Positions 28,287 through 37,136 of a DNA stretch of 64,000 bases are shown in pieces. The position numbers and the translations under genes were made by a program. Under the pieces are notes generated by a model, which made no database searches, was not told the origin of the DNA, and saw only the letters and a list, made by a program, of their open reading frames with translations. Each line of letters opens with the position of its first letter. Position 1 is the stretch's first letter. The DNA is from Chryseobacterium sp. (GTDB taxonomy: Bacteria; Bacteroidota; Bacteroidia; Flavobacteriales; Weeksellaceae), in contig JAITUA010000022.1 of assembly GCA_031286615.1 (NCBI GenBank), positions 124,001-188,000 of the forward strand, in the 5' to 3' direction.

Positions 28287-29936
28287 TTATCCAATAAGTT
28301 CTTTGGCCTGTGCCAGAGCAGCTTCCGTAATTTTACTTCCGGAAAGTAACTGGGCAATTTCGTTCAGCTTTTCTTCGTTGCTCAAAGGAATTATAGTAGA
28401 TTGTGTTCTGCCGGAAATATCCTGCTTTACCACTTTATAGTTATCGTTTCCTTTTGCAGCAACCTGCGCCAGATGTGAAATAACGATCAGCTGCATGTCT
28501 TCAGACATTTCTCTCATAAGGTTTCCGATCTCTTCAGCTACTTTTCCTGAAACTCCGGTGTCAATTTCGTCCAGAATAAGGGTTGGAAGCTCATCGCTTT
28601 CAGCAATAATCTTTTTTACAGCCAGCATTACCCTTGATCTTTCTCCTCCGGAAATGGCCGTTTGAATTGGTTTTAAAGGGAATCCGGAATTAGCCTGGAA
28701 TAGCAGCTGGATATTTTCTTTTCCAAACGGATTGAATTCTTCAGCATCCTGCAGTTCTATATCAACTTTAGCTTTTTCAAGACCTAATTTTTTCAAAAGG
28801 CCTTCAGCCTTTTTGATGAAGACAGGAATATTTTTGTGTCTGTTCTTTGAAAGCTTTGCCGCCAGACTTTGTAGTGCTTTTTCTTTTTGAGAAATATTCT
28901 CTTCCGTTTCTTCAATCTGTGTCTCCAGTTCAGAAGCTCCCTTCTGATCACCTGCCAGCTGGTTTCTGATCTCAATCAGTTCACTAAGATCTGAAACATT
29001 ATGTTTAAGAAATAAAGCGTTGATTTTATTATTAAGATCGGTAAGATATACCAGATTTTCAGGATTGATTTCAACTCTTTCAGCAGCATGTTCCAGTTCA
29101 GAAATAATATCTTTTAACTCTACAAAAGACGTTTCAAGCCTTTCATCTAGTTCTGCGAAACTGGTAGAAACTTCAGAAATTTTTGAAAGCTTATGGGTAG
29201 CTTCATGAAAGAAAGACAAAATTCCTATTTCTTCCTGATGAAATCTGGACAGGATCTGACCCACGTTCTCTGAGATCATCCCTGCATTTTCCTGAATGGA
29301 AAGCTGGTTCTGTACATCTTCATAATCTACGTCATCAAGCTTCAGCTCTTCCAGTTCATTGAGTAAAAAGTCTTTATAATCACTTTCTTTATTGGCTTCT
29401 GACAATTGGGTCTTCAGTTTTTTCAACAGCAATTTAAGGCTTTGAAAGTCGGAAAACTCCTTCTGATACTCTTCAATAATTTTTCTATTATCAGAAAGTC
29501 CGTCGATAATTTTAAACTGATATTCTGAGGTAAAAAGGTTGGATGTCTCAAACTGGGAATGAATATCGATCAGCTGCGAAGAAAGCTCTTTAAGAATATC
29601 CAGCGTTACCGGCACATCATTGATGAAGGCACGCGATTTCCCGGATGGAAGGATTTCTCTTCTTATAATCGTCTGAAGCTCGTAATCCAGATCATTTTCA
29701 ATAAAGAATTTCTTAAACTGGTTGTTCAGGGAGAATTCAGTTTCAACGACGCTTTTCTCTTCAGTTTTAGCAATGGATTTTACATCTGCTCTTTCTCCTA
29801 AAATAAGTCGGAGTGCCCCTAAAATAATAGATTTACCCGCCCCTGTTTCACCGGTAATAACCTGTAAACCATTTTTAAGAGATACATCAAGGGTATCAAT
29901 CAGGGCAAAGTTTTTAATATATATTCTCGAAAGCAT
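28287..29936 (-). CDS. recN: DNA repair protein RecN
   Basis: SMC-like ATPase acting in double-strand break repair, 549 residues, of normal length. Walker A GETGAGKSIILGALRLILGE is at the N-terminus, long coiled coil fills the middle (about 150-380), and the C-terminal ATPase half has the signature SGGERSRVMLA and Walker B LILDEIDTGVSG. It lies downstream of the DUF4835 gene and coaBC in the gene order usual for Flavobacteriia. Confidence 0.97.
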   Translation of the reverse strand: MLSRIYIKNFALIDTLDVSLKNGLQVITGETGAGKSIILGALRLILGERADVKSIAKTEEKSVVETEFSLNNQFKKFFIENDLDYELQTIIRREILPSGKSRAFINDVPVTLDILKELSSQLIDIHSQFETSNLFTSEYQFKIIDGLSDNRKIIEEYQKEFSDFQSLKLLLKKLKTQLSEANKESDYKDFLLNELEELKLDDVDYEDVQNQLSIQENAGMISENVGQILSRFHQEEIGILSFFHEATHKLSKISEVSTSFAELDERLETSFVELKDIISELEHAAERVEINPENLVYLTDLNNKINALFLKHNVSDLSELIEIRNQLAGDQKGASELETQIEETEENISQKEKALQSLAAKLSKNRHKNIPVFIKKAEGLLKKLGLEKAKVDIELQDAEEFNPFGKENIQLLFQANSGFPLKPIQTAISGGERSRVMLAVKKIIAESDELPTLILDEIDTGVSGKVAEEIGNLMREMSEDMQLIVISHLAQVAAKGNDNYKVVKQDISGRTQSTIIPLSNEEKLNEIAQLLSGSKITEAALAQAKELIG

Positions 29937-30107
29937 TGATAATCCGGGTTATAATCCAATTTCAGTTTGAACTGTAAAAGTAAGTTTTTTTTTAATGAAT
30001 TGAGAATATGTTTAAGTGCTTTCTGCTCATTAACATTTTTTTCATTCCCAATTTCTTATAAAAACTTCTTCTTAAAAATTTTTAAAGCTTATTAATGGAT
30101 TTCAATC

Positions 30108-31013
30108 TTATACTTTCCACTTATTCCACTTATTATCAATGTTTTTCGGCGAAAGGATAATCATTGTCTGTTTAAGATCATTAAGAATCAAACCTCCGTT
30201 ATTTCCGGAATTGAAGATATTAAAGATCTCATCACTTTTTGTATCCATGAAAAGGTTAAAGAAAAATGCCTGCTGAAATGTATTCTCGTACATTTTCAAT
30301 TGCATCAGAGCATCAAAGATCACTTTTTTACCGGCAGTCTGATCCTGATTGAAAAGATTATCCATTCCGGCTCTGTGATAAGTATAAATAGTAGAACGTA
30401 ACTGGTTCCAGTTAGGATTCATCACCTCATTGATTAATATTGAACGGCTTCTTGGTTCATTGATGGTGTTCCAGCCTTCATAATTTCTGTTCTGGGAATT
30501 CTGGGCAATCTGTTGTGCTTTTGCATACCATTGAGACCCTCCCATAGACTGGAAACTATCTCCATCTAATCCCAAAATAAGATAAATGTAGAAACTGACT
30601 ACATCCGTAAGATTCTTTCCTGAAAACTGTCTTTCATTAAAAATAAGACTCTCATTTTCAATGTATTCAAAGCCAAATCTCTGATCCTGAAGGTTAATTA
30701 GAGGGGATTCGTAAGTGGTATTGTAAACAGGACGCATAGCCTGAACAACAATAGATCCTTTGAATCTGTTTCCATCTCTTTCTCCAATTACAACAGAAAA
30801 ACCACATTTTATTTTTTCAAAATTCTGAAGCTTTTTCCCTGTCCAGCTGGTATTATTGATAAAATCCCTGAGACTTTTCTCCAATGCTTTATATGCCTGC
30901 TGGTTACTTCCTCCTACTTGTTGAGAATTTACCTGGACGGTTGCCAACAGCTCTTGAGAAAAACTTTGGGTATATATAAAAAACAGAAAAAATAAGCTTA
31001 TAATTTTTTTCAT
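30108..31013 (-). CDS. DUF4835 family protein (PorD-like, type IX secretion-associated)
   Basis: 301 residues with a signal peptide (MKKIISLFFLFFIYTQSFSQ). Features include LLATVQVNSQQVGGSNQQ at the mature N-terminus, SLRDFINNTSWTGKKLQNFEKIKC, and a central region predicted as extended strands. Family membership is recognised from this pattern and from the conserved neighbourhood coaBC-DUF4835-recN. In databases the family has been labelled PorD, a type IX secretion system protein; I am moderately sure of that name and cannot see a mechanistic motif. The link fits a genome that secretes several T9SS cargos, three in this window. Confidence 0.82.
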   Translation of the reverse strand: MKKIISLFFLFFIYTQSFSQELLATVQVNSQQVGGSNQQAYKALEKSLRDFINNTSWTGKKLQNFEKIKCGFSVVIGERDGNRFKGSIVVQAMRPVYNTTYESPLINLQDQRFGFEYIENESLIFNERQFSGKNLTDVVSFYIYLILGLDGDSFQSMGGSQWYAKAQQIAQNSQNRNYEGWNTINEPRSRSILINEVMNPNWNQLRSTIYTYHRAGMDNLFNQDQTAGKKVIFDALMQLKMYENTFQQAFFFNLFMDTKSDEIFNIFNSGNNGGLILNDLKQTMIILSPKNIDNKWNKWKV

Positions 31014-31049
31014 TGTCTATTAAAAATTGAGAACGGAAATTTATTAAAA

Positions 31050-32255
31050 TTATTTTAAAAGTTGAGCCTCAACAAAATTGAGAATATCCTTCGCTACATC
31101 ATCTTTAGATTTCAGGTCGAATTCTTTTTTCTCTGTTTTTGTAAAGATCCTTATTTTATTTGTATCATTCTTAAACCCGGCACCTTCGTCACGCAGAGAG
31201 TTTAAAACAATCATATCAAGGTTTTTCTTCTCCAGCTTTCCTTTTGCATTTTCTTCTTCATTTTGGGTTTCCAGAGCAAAACCGACCAAAAACTGGTGTG
31301 TTTTCTTTTCACCCATGGTTTTAAGGATATCAGGATTCTTAACCAGTTCAATCGTCAGGTTATTATCATTTTTCTTGATCTTTTCTTTCGCTATTTCTTT
31401 TGGAGCGTAATCTGCCACCGCAGCACTGGCAATACCAATATCTATATTGTCATAAAATTCAAATACTTTTTTCAGCATTTCTTTTGCTGAAGTTACTTTA
31501 TGAAGTTCAACATTGGGATCATTAATGGTTTGGAAACTTGGTCCAGAAATCAGAATCACTTTTGCTCCTCTTTTTGAAGCTTCTTCAGCCAGAGAAAATC
31601 CCATTTTTCCTGATGAATGATTCCCAATGAATCTTACGGGATCTATAGCTTCATAAGTAGGGCCGGCAGTAATTAAAACGGCTTTTCCTTCAAGACTTCC
31701 GGAATGATTGCTTTGTGTAAAATAGTTTTCAACAGTATTAAAAATTGTTGACGGTTCCGCCATTCTTCCCTGCCCGATCAGTCCACTAGCCAGCTCTCCA
31801 CTTTCTGCAGGAATTATCATATGTCCAAAACTTTCTGCAAGCTCAAGATTCTTCTTTGTGGAAGGGTGTACATACATATCAAGATCCATTGCCGGAGCTA
31901 TGAAAACAGGACATTTTGCAGACATATAAGTTGCAATAACCAAATTATCACACATCCCGTGAACCATCTTAGACAGTGTATTGGCTGTACAGGGAGCTAC
32001 GATCATAACATCTGCCCAGAGAGCCATTTCCACATGGCTGTTCCATGTTCCGTTATCGCTGTAAAATTCTGAATACACTGGTTTTTTGGATAGCGTAGAC
32101 AAGCTTAGTTTCGTTACAAAATGCTCTGCATCGGGAGTCATAATGACCTGTACTTCGGCACCTTTTTTCACAAAATCTCTTATCAGAAAATGAATTTTGT
32201 AGGCCGCAATTCCCCCAGAGACGGCGATAAGTATCTTTTTACCGGAAACACTCAT
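31050..32255 (-). CDS. coaBC: bifunctional phosphopantothenoylcysteine decarboxylase / phosphopantothenate-cysteine ligase
   Basis: Catalyses two consecutive steps of coenzyme A synthesis. 401 residues. The N-terminal FMN-dependent decarboxylase (about 1-180) has ISGGIAAYK, the catalytic His in SHVEMALWADVMIVAPCTANTLSK, and PAMDLDMYVHP. The C-terminal ligase has VLITAGPTYEAIDPVRFIGNHSSGKMG and KKNDNNLTIELVKNPDILK. It is the first gene of the coaBC-DUF4835-recN run, separated by 36 nt from DUF4835. Confidence 0.97.
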   Translation of the reverse strand: MSVSGKKILIAVSGGIAAYKIHFLIRDFVKKGAEVQVIMTPDAEHFVTKLSLSTLSKKPVYSEFYSDNGTWNSHVEMALWADVMIVAPCTANTLSKMVHGMCDNLVIATYMSAKCPVFIAPAMDLDMYVHPSTKKNLELAESFGHMIIPAESGELASGLIGQGRMAEPSTIFNTVENYFTQSNHSGSLEGKAVLITAGPTYEAIDPVRFIGNHSSGKMGFSLAEEASKRGAKVILISGPSFQTINDPNVELHKVTSAKEMLKKVFEFYDNIDIGIASAAVADYAPKEIAKEKIKKNDNNLTIELVKNPDILKTMGEKKTHQFLVGFALETQNEEENAKGKLEKKNLDMIVLNSLRDEGAGFKNDTNKIRIFTKTEKKEFDLKSKDDVAKDILNFVEAQLLK

Positions 32256-32315
32256 TGAGTTCTAATTTTTGAAATACTAAAATACTTATTTTTTCCCACA
32301 CAATAAGGCTTTAAA

Positions 32316-32355
32316 ACAACAAAGGTCATAAAAGAACTGATTTCTTTTATGACCC
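32316..32355 (-). terminator. hairpin terminator after rpoZ
   Basis: A 13-bp near-perfect inverted repeat GGTCATAAAAGAA / TTCTTTTATGACC, 24 nt past the rpoZ stop; the minus-strand tail is U-rich but interrupted by G. Confidence 0.75.
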
Positions 32356-32378
32356 TCATTTATAAAAAACACAGATGA

Positions 32379-32702
32379 TTATTTTCTATCTTCTGTTTTT
32401 CTGAAATAAACATCTTCGTTTAACCATTCCTCAATAGCAATTGAAGTTGGCTTTGGAAGCTTTTCGTAATGTTTAGAGATCTCAATTTGCTCTCTGTTTT
32501 CGAAAACCTCTTCTAATGTAGAATTGTGAACGGCAAATTCATCCAATTTGTTGTGAAGTTCCGTACGGATCTCCGCATTGATCTGCTCTGCTCTCTTTCC
32601 CATGATAACAATAGCTTCATAGATTGAACCTACTTTATCTTCAATCTTATCTTTATCGTAAGTAATTGTATTTACTTCTGCTTTTGTATCTTTTACACTC
32701 AT
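32379..32702 (-). CDS. rpoZ: DNA-directed RNA polymerase omega subunit
   Basis: 107 residues. The segment GSIYEAIVIMGKRAEQINAEIRTELHNKLDEF matches the conserved omega helix region that clamps the beta-prime C-terminus; the C-terminal extension (PTSIAIEEWLNEDVYFRK) is typical of the Bacteroidota form. It lies 42 nt downstream of bamD, a standard order in this group, and probably shares its transcript. A long hairpin terminator follows. Confidence 0.93.
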   Translation of the reverse strand: MSVKDTKAEVNTITYDKDKIEDKVGSIYEAIVIMGKRAEQINAEIRTELHNKLDEFAVHNSTLEEVFENREQIEISKHYEKLPKPTSIAIEEWLNEDVYFRKTEDRK

Positions 32703-32744
32703 TTTGAGAAAATTATTTTTATTTTAAGATGGCAAATTTACGAA

Positions 32745-33740
32745 TTATCTTTGAATTTTGAAAGTCGCTGCTGGAGGAGGGGTCTTAAGTGCTGCACTGT
32801 CCCTCTGTAACTGCATTGCTTTCTTTTCATTGCTAATCTGATCTTTAATCTGCTGTTCAGTTTTACCCTTATCAGCCAATTTTTCGGCTTCTTTTTTCTG
32901 TCTTGCCGTTAAAGCTGCAATTTTTGCATCCGTTTCTTTTTTAACGACAGCAAAGTGTTCTTTTTCCTTTTCCAGTTTTTCTTTCAGATCTGTAGCTGTT
33001 TTAGAATATTCTGTATTAGGAAGTTCTTTCTCTACCAGTCTTGTATACGTTAATGCACTTTCAATACGTTCAGCTTTAAGATTAAAGATAGATTTCATCG
33101 CCAGTTCATAGCGGGACTTCATGATATAATCATAAATTTTTGAACGAAGTTTTGTACTTGGGAAATCTTCCAGAACGTTTTCCAATGCTACATTCGCTGC
33201 TTTATATTCTCCCATTTTGAAGTATTGTCTTCCATTTTCATAGGCTTTAAACTCAAGCTTATAAGACAATTCATCAATAAGTTGGCTGATATTTTTAGAT
33301 CTCTCAGAATTTGGATAATTGTTCAGGAAGTCCTGAAGTTCATTGATCGCCAATTCTGTACTAGACTGATCTAAGTTGTAATCCATAGATCCTTCATAAT
33401 AGCACAATGCAGACATATAAGCTGCTTCTTCAGCTCTTGGATCTTTCGGAAAACTAACTGCAAAGTTTTTAAACTGGTGACCTGCCAATTTATAACTCTT
33501 GTCATAATAGTTGGCATAAGCAGTGTTGAAACCTACATTAGGGAAATCATCTGTTCCTGCCACAAGATTTGCAAGTCTGTCATAAAGAGCCAATGCATTT
33601 TTCCACTTTTTCTTAGCAAAGTTTTCATTAGCTGCTTTCAAGATAAATTCTTTATCAGCACTCCTCATTGCTCTTTCCTGCTGGCTTACACAAGATGAAA
33701 TCACCGCTACAGCAAAAAGACCTAAAATATATTTTTTCAT
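32745..33740 (-). CDS. bamD: outer membrane protein assembly factor BamD
   Basis: Lipoprotein component of the BAM complex that inserts beta-barrel proteins into the outer membrane. 331 residues. The signal peptide ends in a lipobox, VISSC, with the modified Cys near residue 17. TPR-like repeats cover about 30-230 (NFAKKKWKNALALYDRLAN, YKLAGHQFKNFAVSFPKDPRAEEAAYMSALCYY), the pattern of BamD/YfiO. A Lys- and Ala-rich helical tail follows (residues 240-331), longer than in E. coli. It is co-directional with rpoZ. Confidence 0.93.
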   Translation of the reverse strand: MKKYILGLFAVAVISSCVSQQERAMRSADKEFILKAANENFAKKKWKNALALYDRLANLVAGTDDFPNVGFNTAYANYYDKSYKLAGHQFKNFAVSFPKDPRAEEAAYMSALCYYEGSMDYNLDQSSTELAINELQDFLNNYPNSERSKNISQLIDELSYKLEFKAYENGRQYFKMGEYKAANVALENVLEDFPSTKLRSKIYDYIMKSRYELAMKSIFNLKAERIESALTYTRLVEKELPNTEYSKTATDLKEKLEKEKEHFAVVKKETDAKIAALTARQKKEAEKLADKGKTEQQIKDQISNEKKAMQLQRDSAALKTPPPAATFKIQR

Positions 33741-33788
33741 ATAAAAAGTTCAACAGTTTTCGGATTATACAGCCGATTTACTAATTTG

Positions 33789-33796
33789 CAAAAATA
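33789..33796 (-). promoter_or_regulatory. -7 promoter element of bamD-rpoZ
   Basis: TATTTTTGCA on the minus strand, about 49 nt before the bamD ATG; exact TAnnTTTG, but no TTG at -33. Confidence 0.5.
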
Positions 33797-33843
33797 TAAC
33801 TTTTTTGTCAATAGATTTTTTTTTATGAATATTTAACGTAATT

Positions 33844-34473
33844 TTAGTCTGCAGCGTATCCCAAAATTGCAAAAACACTTAATAAAAGATTCATTCTTAC
33901 CTTTTTCTCCGCTTCTTGGGTATATGTTTCTTCGTTTTTACTCGGAACATACAGCTCATAAAAATTTTTATTCCTGATAACAAATAAAGTGGATCCAATA
34001 ATCATGGTAAGGATATCTTCAGGTTTGGGGGTAAAAGTAAAAACACCGGAAGCCACTCCTTTTTTAATGACTTCATCCAGCTTTTTTACAAATAACTGAT
34101 AGAAATCAAGCAACTCATCTTTCAGATTTTCTGTATGGCGAAGTTCCTGAGTAACGAACCCATGGAAGTAATTATATTTGAATAGCTGTGAAACGATATA
34201 TTTGATCATCTCCCGCATCTGCATTTCCGGTTTCCCATCTTTGATGGTATCTGCGAATTCCGAAAAATTTTCTCTGGTTTTCAGTACCCTGTACTGATAT
34301 AAATAAGACATCATTTTCTCTTTAGAACCGAAGTAATAAGAGATCATAGCGACATTGATATTGGCTTTGGAACAAATATCTCTTACAGAAGTTCCCTCAT
34401 ATCCTTTCTTGGCGATGAGCTCTTCCGCAATATCCAGTATGTGAATCTGTTTTTCTGTAAATTTTTTTTTCAT
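33844..34473 (-). CDS. TetR/AcrR family transcriptional regulator
   Basis: 209 residues. The N-terminal helix-turn-helix (about 8-55) reads KQIHILDIAEELIAKKGYEGTSVRDICSKANINVAMISYYFGSKEKM, split here into its standard TetR pattern, with YYFGSKE as recognition-helix end. The C-terminal ligand-binding part is all-helical and unassigned. It is divergent from the tatD-like gene, and an imperfect palindrome in the shared 96-bp gap is a candidate operator. No efflux or fatty-acid gene lies next to it, so its target is not known. Confidence 0.92.
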   Translation of the reverse strand: MKKKFTEKQIHILDIAEELIAKKGYEGTSVRDICSKANINVAMISYYFGSKEKMMSYLYQYRVLKTRENFSEFADTIKDGKPEMQMREMIKYIVSQLFKYNYFHGFVTQELRHTENLKDELLDFYQLFVKKLDEVIKKGVASGVFTFTPKPEDILTMIIGSTLFVIRNKNFYELYVPSKNEETYTQEAEKKVRMNLLLSVFAILGYAAD

Positions 34474-34516
34474 GAAGTGTACTTTGAGTAAAGTTAAGAA
34501 ATTTTTAACACATTTA

Positions 34517-34530
34517 TAAACGATTGTTTA
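34517..34530. promoter_or_regulatory. imperfect palindrome, candidate TetR operator
   Basis: TAAAC-GATT-GTTTA, with 5-bp arms and a 4-nt centre, in the gap between the tetR gene and the tatD-like gene. The placement suggests autoregulation; AT-rich DNA makes chance occurrence possible. Confidence 0.35.
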
Positions 34531-34569
34531 ATAATTTTAAATTAAATCTGAAAATACTTATTTTTGAAC

Positions 34570-35193
34570 ATGGATTTTTTTGATTTTCATCATCATAAAA
34601 GATATATCAGAAACGGAATTTATAATCTGTCGACAGGAATTCCGCCTGATTTCCCTTATTCCATCGGCATTCACCCCAATGATATTGATATCAATACTAT
34701 AGAACAGCAGTTTTCATGGATGAGAAACACGATGTCTGAAAACTGTTTTGCCATTGGTGAGTGTGGTTTGGATTCTTTGGTTTCTGTGGATCAGAAAATT
34801 CAGGAGGAAGTTTTTTTAAGACAGATAAAAATCGCAAATGAAGTAAAAAAGCCTCTGATTATTCATTGTGTAAGAAAATTTTATGAGGTCATTTCTTTTA
34901 AAAAGAAAGCGGAACAACCGATGATCATTCATGGTTTCAATAAAAAAAGACAAATTGCTGAAGATCTTCTGAGCAATAATTTTTACCTGAGTTTTGGAAA
35001 AGCTGTTTTGTATAATTTATCTTTGCAGGATATTATAAAAGACACTCCATTAGACAGGATCTTTTTAGAAACTGATAATGAAGACTTTAAAATTGAAGAA
35101 TTGTACATAAAAGTTTCGGAAATAAAAGCTATTTCTCCGGAACAACTGAATGAACAAATTTTAGAAAATTTACACTCAATAAAAAATGGATAA
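34570..35193 (+). CDS. TatD family metal-dependent hydrolase
   Basis: 207 residues, slightly shorter than E. coli TatD. The metal-binding TIM-barrel motifs are present: DFHHH at the N-terminus, GECGLDSL, IHCVRKFYEV, MIIHGF and FLETDNED. TatD-type enzymes act as 3'-5' DNA exonucleases. The frame opens two codons earlier at a TTG, but the ATG before DFFDFHHH was chosen. A TATTTTTG -7 box ends only 4 nt before this ATG, so the mRNA may be leaderless. The gene ends overlap tcdA by 8 nt and form a plus-strand operon with tcdA and rnpA. Confidence 0.88.
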   Translation: MDFFDFHHHKRYIRNGIYNLSTGIPPDFPYSIGIHPNDIDINTIEQQFSWMRNTMSENCFAIGECGLDSLVSVDQKIQEEVFLRQIKIANEVKKPLIIHCVRKFYEVISFKKKAEQPMIIHGFNKKRQIAEDLLSNNFYLSFGKAVLYNLSLQDIIKDTPLDRIFLETDNEDFKIEELYIKVSEIKAISPEQLNEQILENLHSIKNG

Positions 35194-35911
35194 ATACTGG
35201 CTGGAAAGAACTGAACTTTTGATAAAGGAAGAAGGATTGGACAGACTTATCAAAGCGAATGTGCTTGTTGTAGGTTTAGGCGGAGTAGGTTCTTTTGCCG
35301 CAGAGTTTCTGGCGAGAGCCGGAGTAGGAAATATGACCATTGTGGATGGTGATACCGTAGATATTACAAATATCAACAGACAGCTGCCTGCTTTACACTC
35401 TACTGTCGGGAAACATAAAGTGGATGTTGTTGCTGAAAGGCTTCTTGACATCAATCCACAGCTTAATTTAACGAAAATCAATGAATTTCTGAATCCGGAA
35501 AGAATGGAAGAAGTGTTGGATTCTGCAAAATTCGATTATGTTTTGGACTGTATCGACAGTGTTACTCCAAAACTTTCTTTGATTATCGCTGCGAAGAGAA
35601 GAAGGATCAAAATTGTAAGCTCAATGGGAGCCGGCGGAAAAACGGATCCAAGTAAAGTATTGGTAAGAGACATCAGCAAAACAGAACACTGCCACCTTGC
35701 AAGACAGGTAAGAAAAAGGCTGAAAAAAGTGAAAATTGACAAAGGTGTCCGCTGTGTTTTTGCTAATGACATCCAGGATGAAGAAAGTTTGAAAATGACT
35801 GACGGGACCAATTATAAAAGATCTTTTTACGGAACCATAAGTTATATGCCTGCCATTTTCGGGTTGTACACTGCTTCTGAAGTGATTAATCATTTATTAA
35901 ATCAGGATTAA
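35186..35911 (+). CDS. tcdA: tRNA threonylcarbamoyladenosine dehydratase
   Basis: Cyclises t6A37 of tRNA to ct6A in an ATP-dependent reaction. 241 residues, of the E1-like ThiF/MoeB superfamily. It has the nucleotide-binding GLGGVGSFAAEFLARAGVG, DGDTVDITNINRQ, and the TcdA-specific VSSMGAGGKTDPSKV and the basic HLARQVRKRLKK. The paired CxxC zinc site of MoeB is absent, which favours TcdA (CsdL). It overlaps the tatD-like gene by 8 nt and precedes rnpA by 15 nt. Confidence 0.94.
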   Translation: MDKYWLERTELLIKEEGLDRLIKANVLVVGLGGVGSFAAEFLARAGVGNMTIVDGDTVDITNINRQLPALHSTVGKHKVDVVAERLLDINPQLNLTKINEFLNPERMEEVLDSAKFDYVLDCIDSVTPKLSLIIAAKRRRIKIVSSMGAGGKTDPSKVLVRDISKTEHCHLARQVRKRLKKVKIDKGVRCVFANDIQDEESLKMTDGTNYKRSFYGTISYMPAIFGLYTASEVINHLLNQD

Positions 35912-35926
35912 ATTCACATTCCGTAA

Positions 35927-36298
35927 ATGACAAATTCCAAGTATCCCAGAGCGGAAAAGCTCAAAAAAAATACGGAAATCAGTTTGCTTTTTGAGAAAGG
36001 CAAATGGAGAACCAGCGGAAATCTGAGAATCATTATTTTGAAAGACAAGCCAAATCTTCCTGTAGAAGCATCCAGATTTGGGGTTTCTGTTTCCAAAAGA
36101 TATTTTAAAAGAGCGGTACACAGAAACCGGATCAAAAGATTACTGAGAGAATGCTACCGTTTGAATAAGGACTTATTTAAACAAGCCTTTGGTGAAAAAA
36201 CGATGGCTATGTTATTTTGGGTTTCTCCTGAGATGCCACCAAAATTTCAGGATGTGGAGGCTCAGTTTATAAAGCTTTGCGAGGCACAGAAAAAATAA
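35927..36298 (+). CDS. rnpA: ribonuclease P protein component
   Basis: Protein subunit that helps the RNase P RNA remove 5' leaders from precursor tRNAs. 123 residues. The RNR signature RFGVSVSKRYFKRAVHRNRIKRLLRE is visible around residues 50-80 (in two pieces), and KLKKNTEISLLFEKGK is the usual N-terminal strand. It is linked to tcdA, not to rpmH-dnaA as in many other bacteria. Confidence 0.96.
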   Translation: MTNSKYPRAEKLKKNTEISLLFEKGKWRTSGNLRIIILKDKPNLPVEASRFGVSVSKRYFKRAVHRNRIKRLLRECYRLNKDLFKQAFGEKTMAMLFWVSPEMPPKFQDVEAQFIKLCEAQKK

Positions 36299-36488
36299 TT
36301 TTTATCAGAACAGAGATCTGCGAGGCATTTTATCTCAAAGATTATGCATTTTTTATTTTAAAGTAAATCACAAATAGCAAAGCTCGAAACCCGCATCCCG
36401 TATTTTATACCCAGAACCTGGAAATTAACAACTCTTAATATCATATACTTTTTGTAATTTAGGGAAAACAATAAATCTGAAAATTAAT

Positions 36489-37097
36489 ATGTTAGATAAT
36501 ATTCCCTATTTTTCTTATATCATCAGCGCATTTATCGGGATTGGATTGGCAGCGGCTACGGGATTTCGGGTATTTCTCCCGATGTTTATCGTAAGTCTTT
36601 CCTCTTATTTCAACTGGATTCCCATGAATGAGCATTTTGAGTGGCTTGCAGGCCTTCCTACGTTAATTACGACAGGAATTGCCACAGCGGCTGAGATTTT
36701 GGCCTATTACATCCCTTTTATTGATCATTTGCTGGATACGGTCTCTATTCCGATGGCGACGGTAGCAGGCTCTATATTGTTTGCCAGTCAGTTTGCTGAG
36801 TTGGGAACATTTCCACAATGGGCACTGGCATTAATTGCAGGTGGAGGTACGGCAGCTACCATCAGTTCCGGATTTGCGGGAATACGGGCTGCTTCTACAG
36901 CCACAACAGGAGGGTTGGGGAATTCTGTGGTAGGAACCACGGAAACAGCCGGAGCAGGTCTTATGTCTGTTCTTGCTATGGCAGCACCGGTCATTGCAGC
37001 AATTCTTGCAATAATTACCTTAATTCTTGTTATTGTTTTTGGACGGAGGGCATGGAAAAAATTAAGAGGTAGTAAAAATAACCCTCAGAATTTATAA
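36489..37097 (+). CDS. DUF4126 family membrane protein
   Basis: 202 residues with several hydrophobic, Gly- and Ala-rich helices (ISAFIGIGLAAATGFRVFLP, GFAGIRAASTATTGGLGNS) and a basic C-terminus (GRRAWKKLRGSKNN). The pattern fits DUF4126, a family of membrane proteins with no established function. It stands alone after a 190-bp gap without recognisable features other than a weak TACTTTTTG box about 35 nt upstream. A bidirectional terminator follows. Confidence 0.85.
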   Translation: MLDNIPYFSYIISAFIGIGLAAATGFRVFLPMFIVSLSSYFNWIPMNEHFEWLAGLPTLITTGIATAAEILAYYIPFIDHLLDTVSIPMATVAGSILFASQFAELGTFPQWALALIAGGGTAATISSGFAGIRAASTATTGGLGNSVVGTTETAGAGLMSVLAMAAPVIAAILAIITLILVIVFGRRAWKKLRGSKNNPQNL

Positions 37098-37100
37098 ATA

Positions 37101-37133
37101 AAAAAAGGTACTGTTTAGAGCAGTACCTTTTTC
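37101..37133. terminator. bidirectional terminator between convergent genes
   Basis: Perfect stem AAAAGGTACTG / CAGTACCTTTT with a 7-nt loop and flanking A and T runs, between the DUF4126 gene and the acidic repeat protein gene. Confidence 0.9.
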
Positions 37134-37136
37134 CTT

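Noticed and set aside
36299-36488. small RNA or gene between rnpA and the DUF4126 gene
   Set aside because: No ORF of note and no stable structure or terminator seen; only a weak TACTTTTTG box that likely serves the DUF4126 gene.
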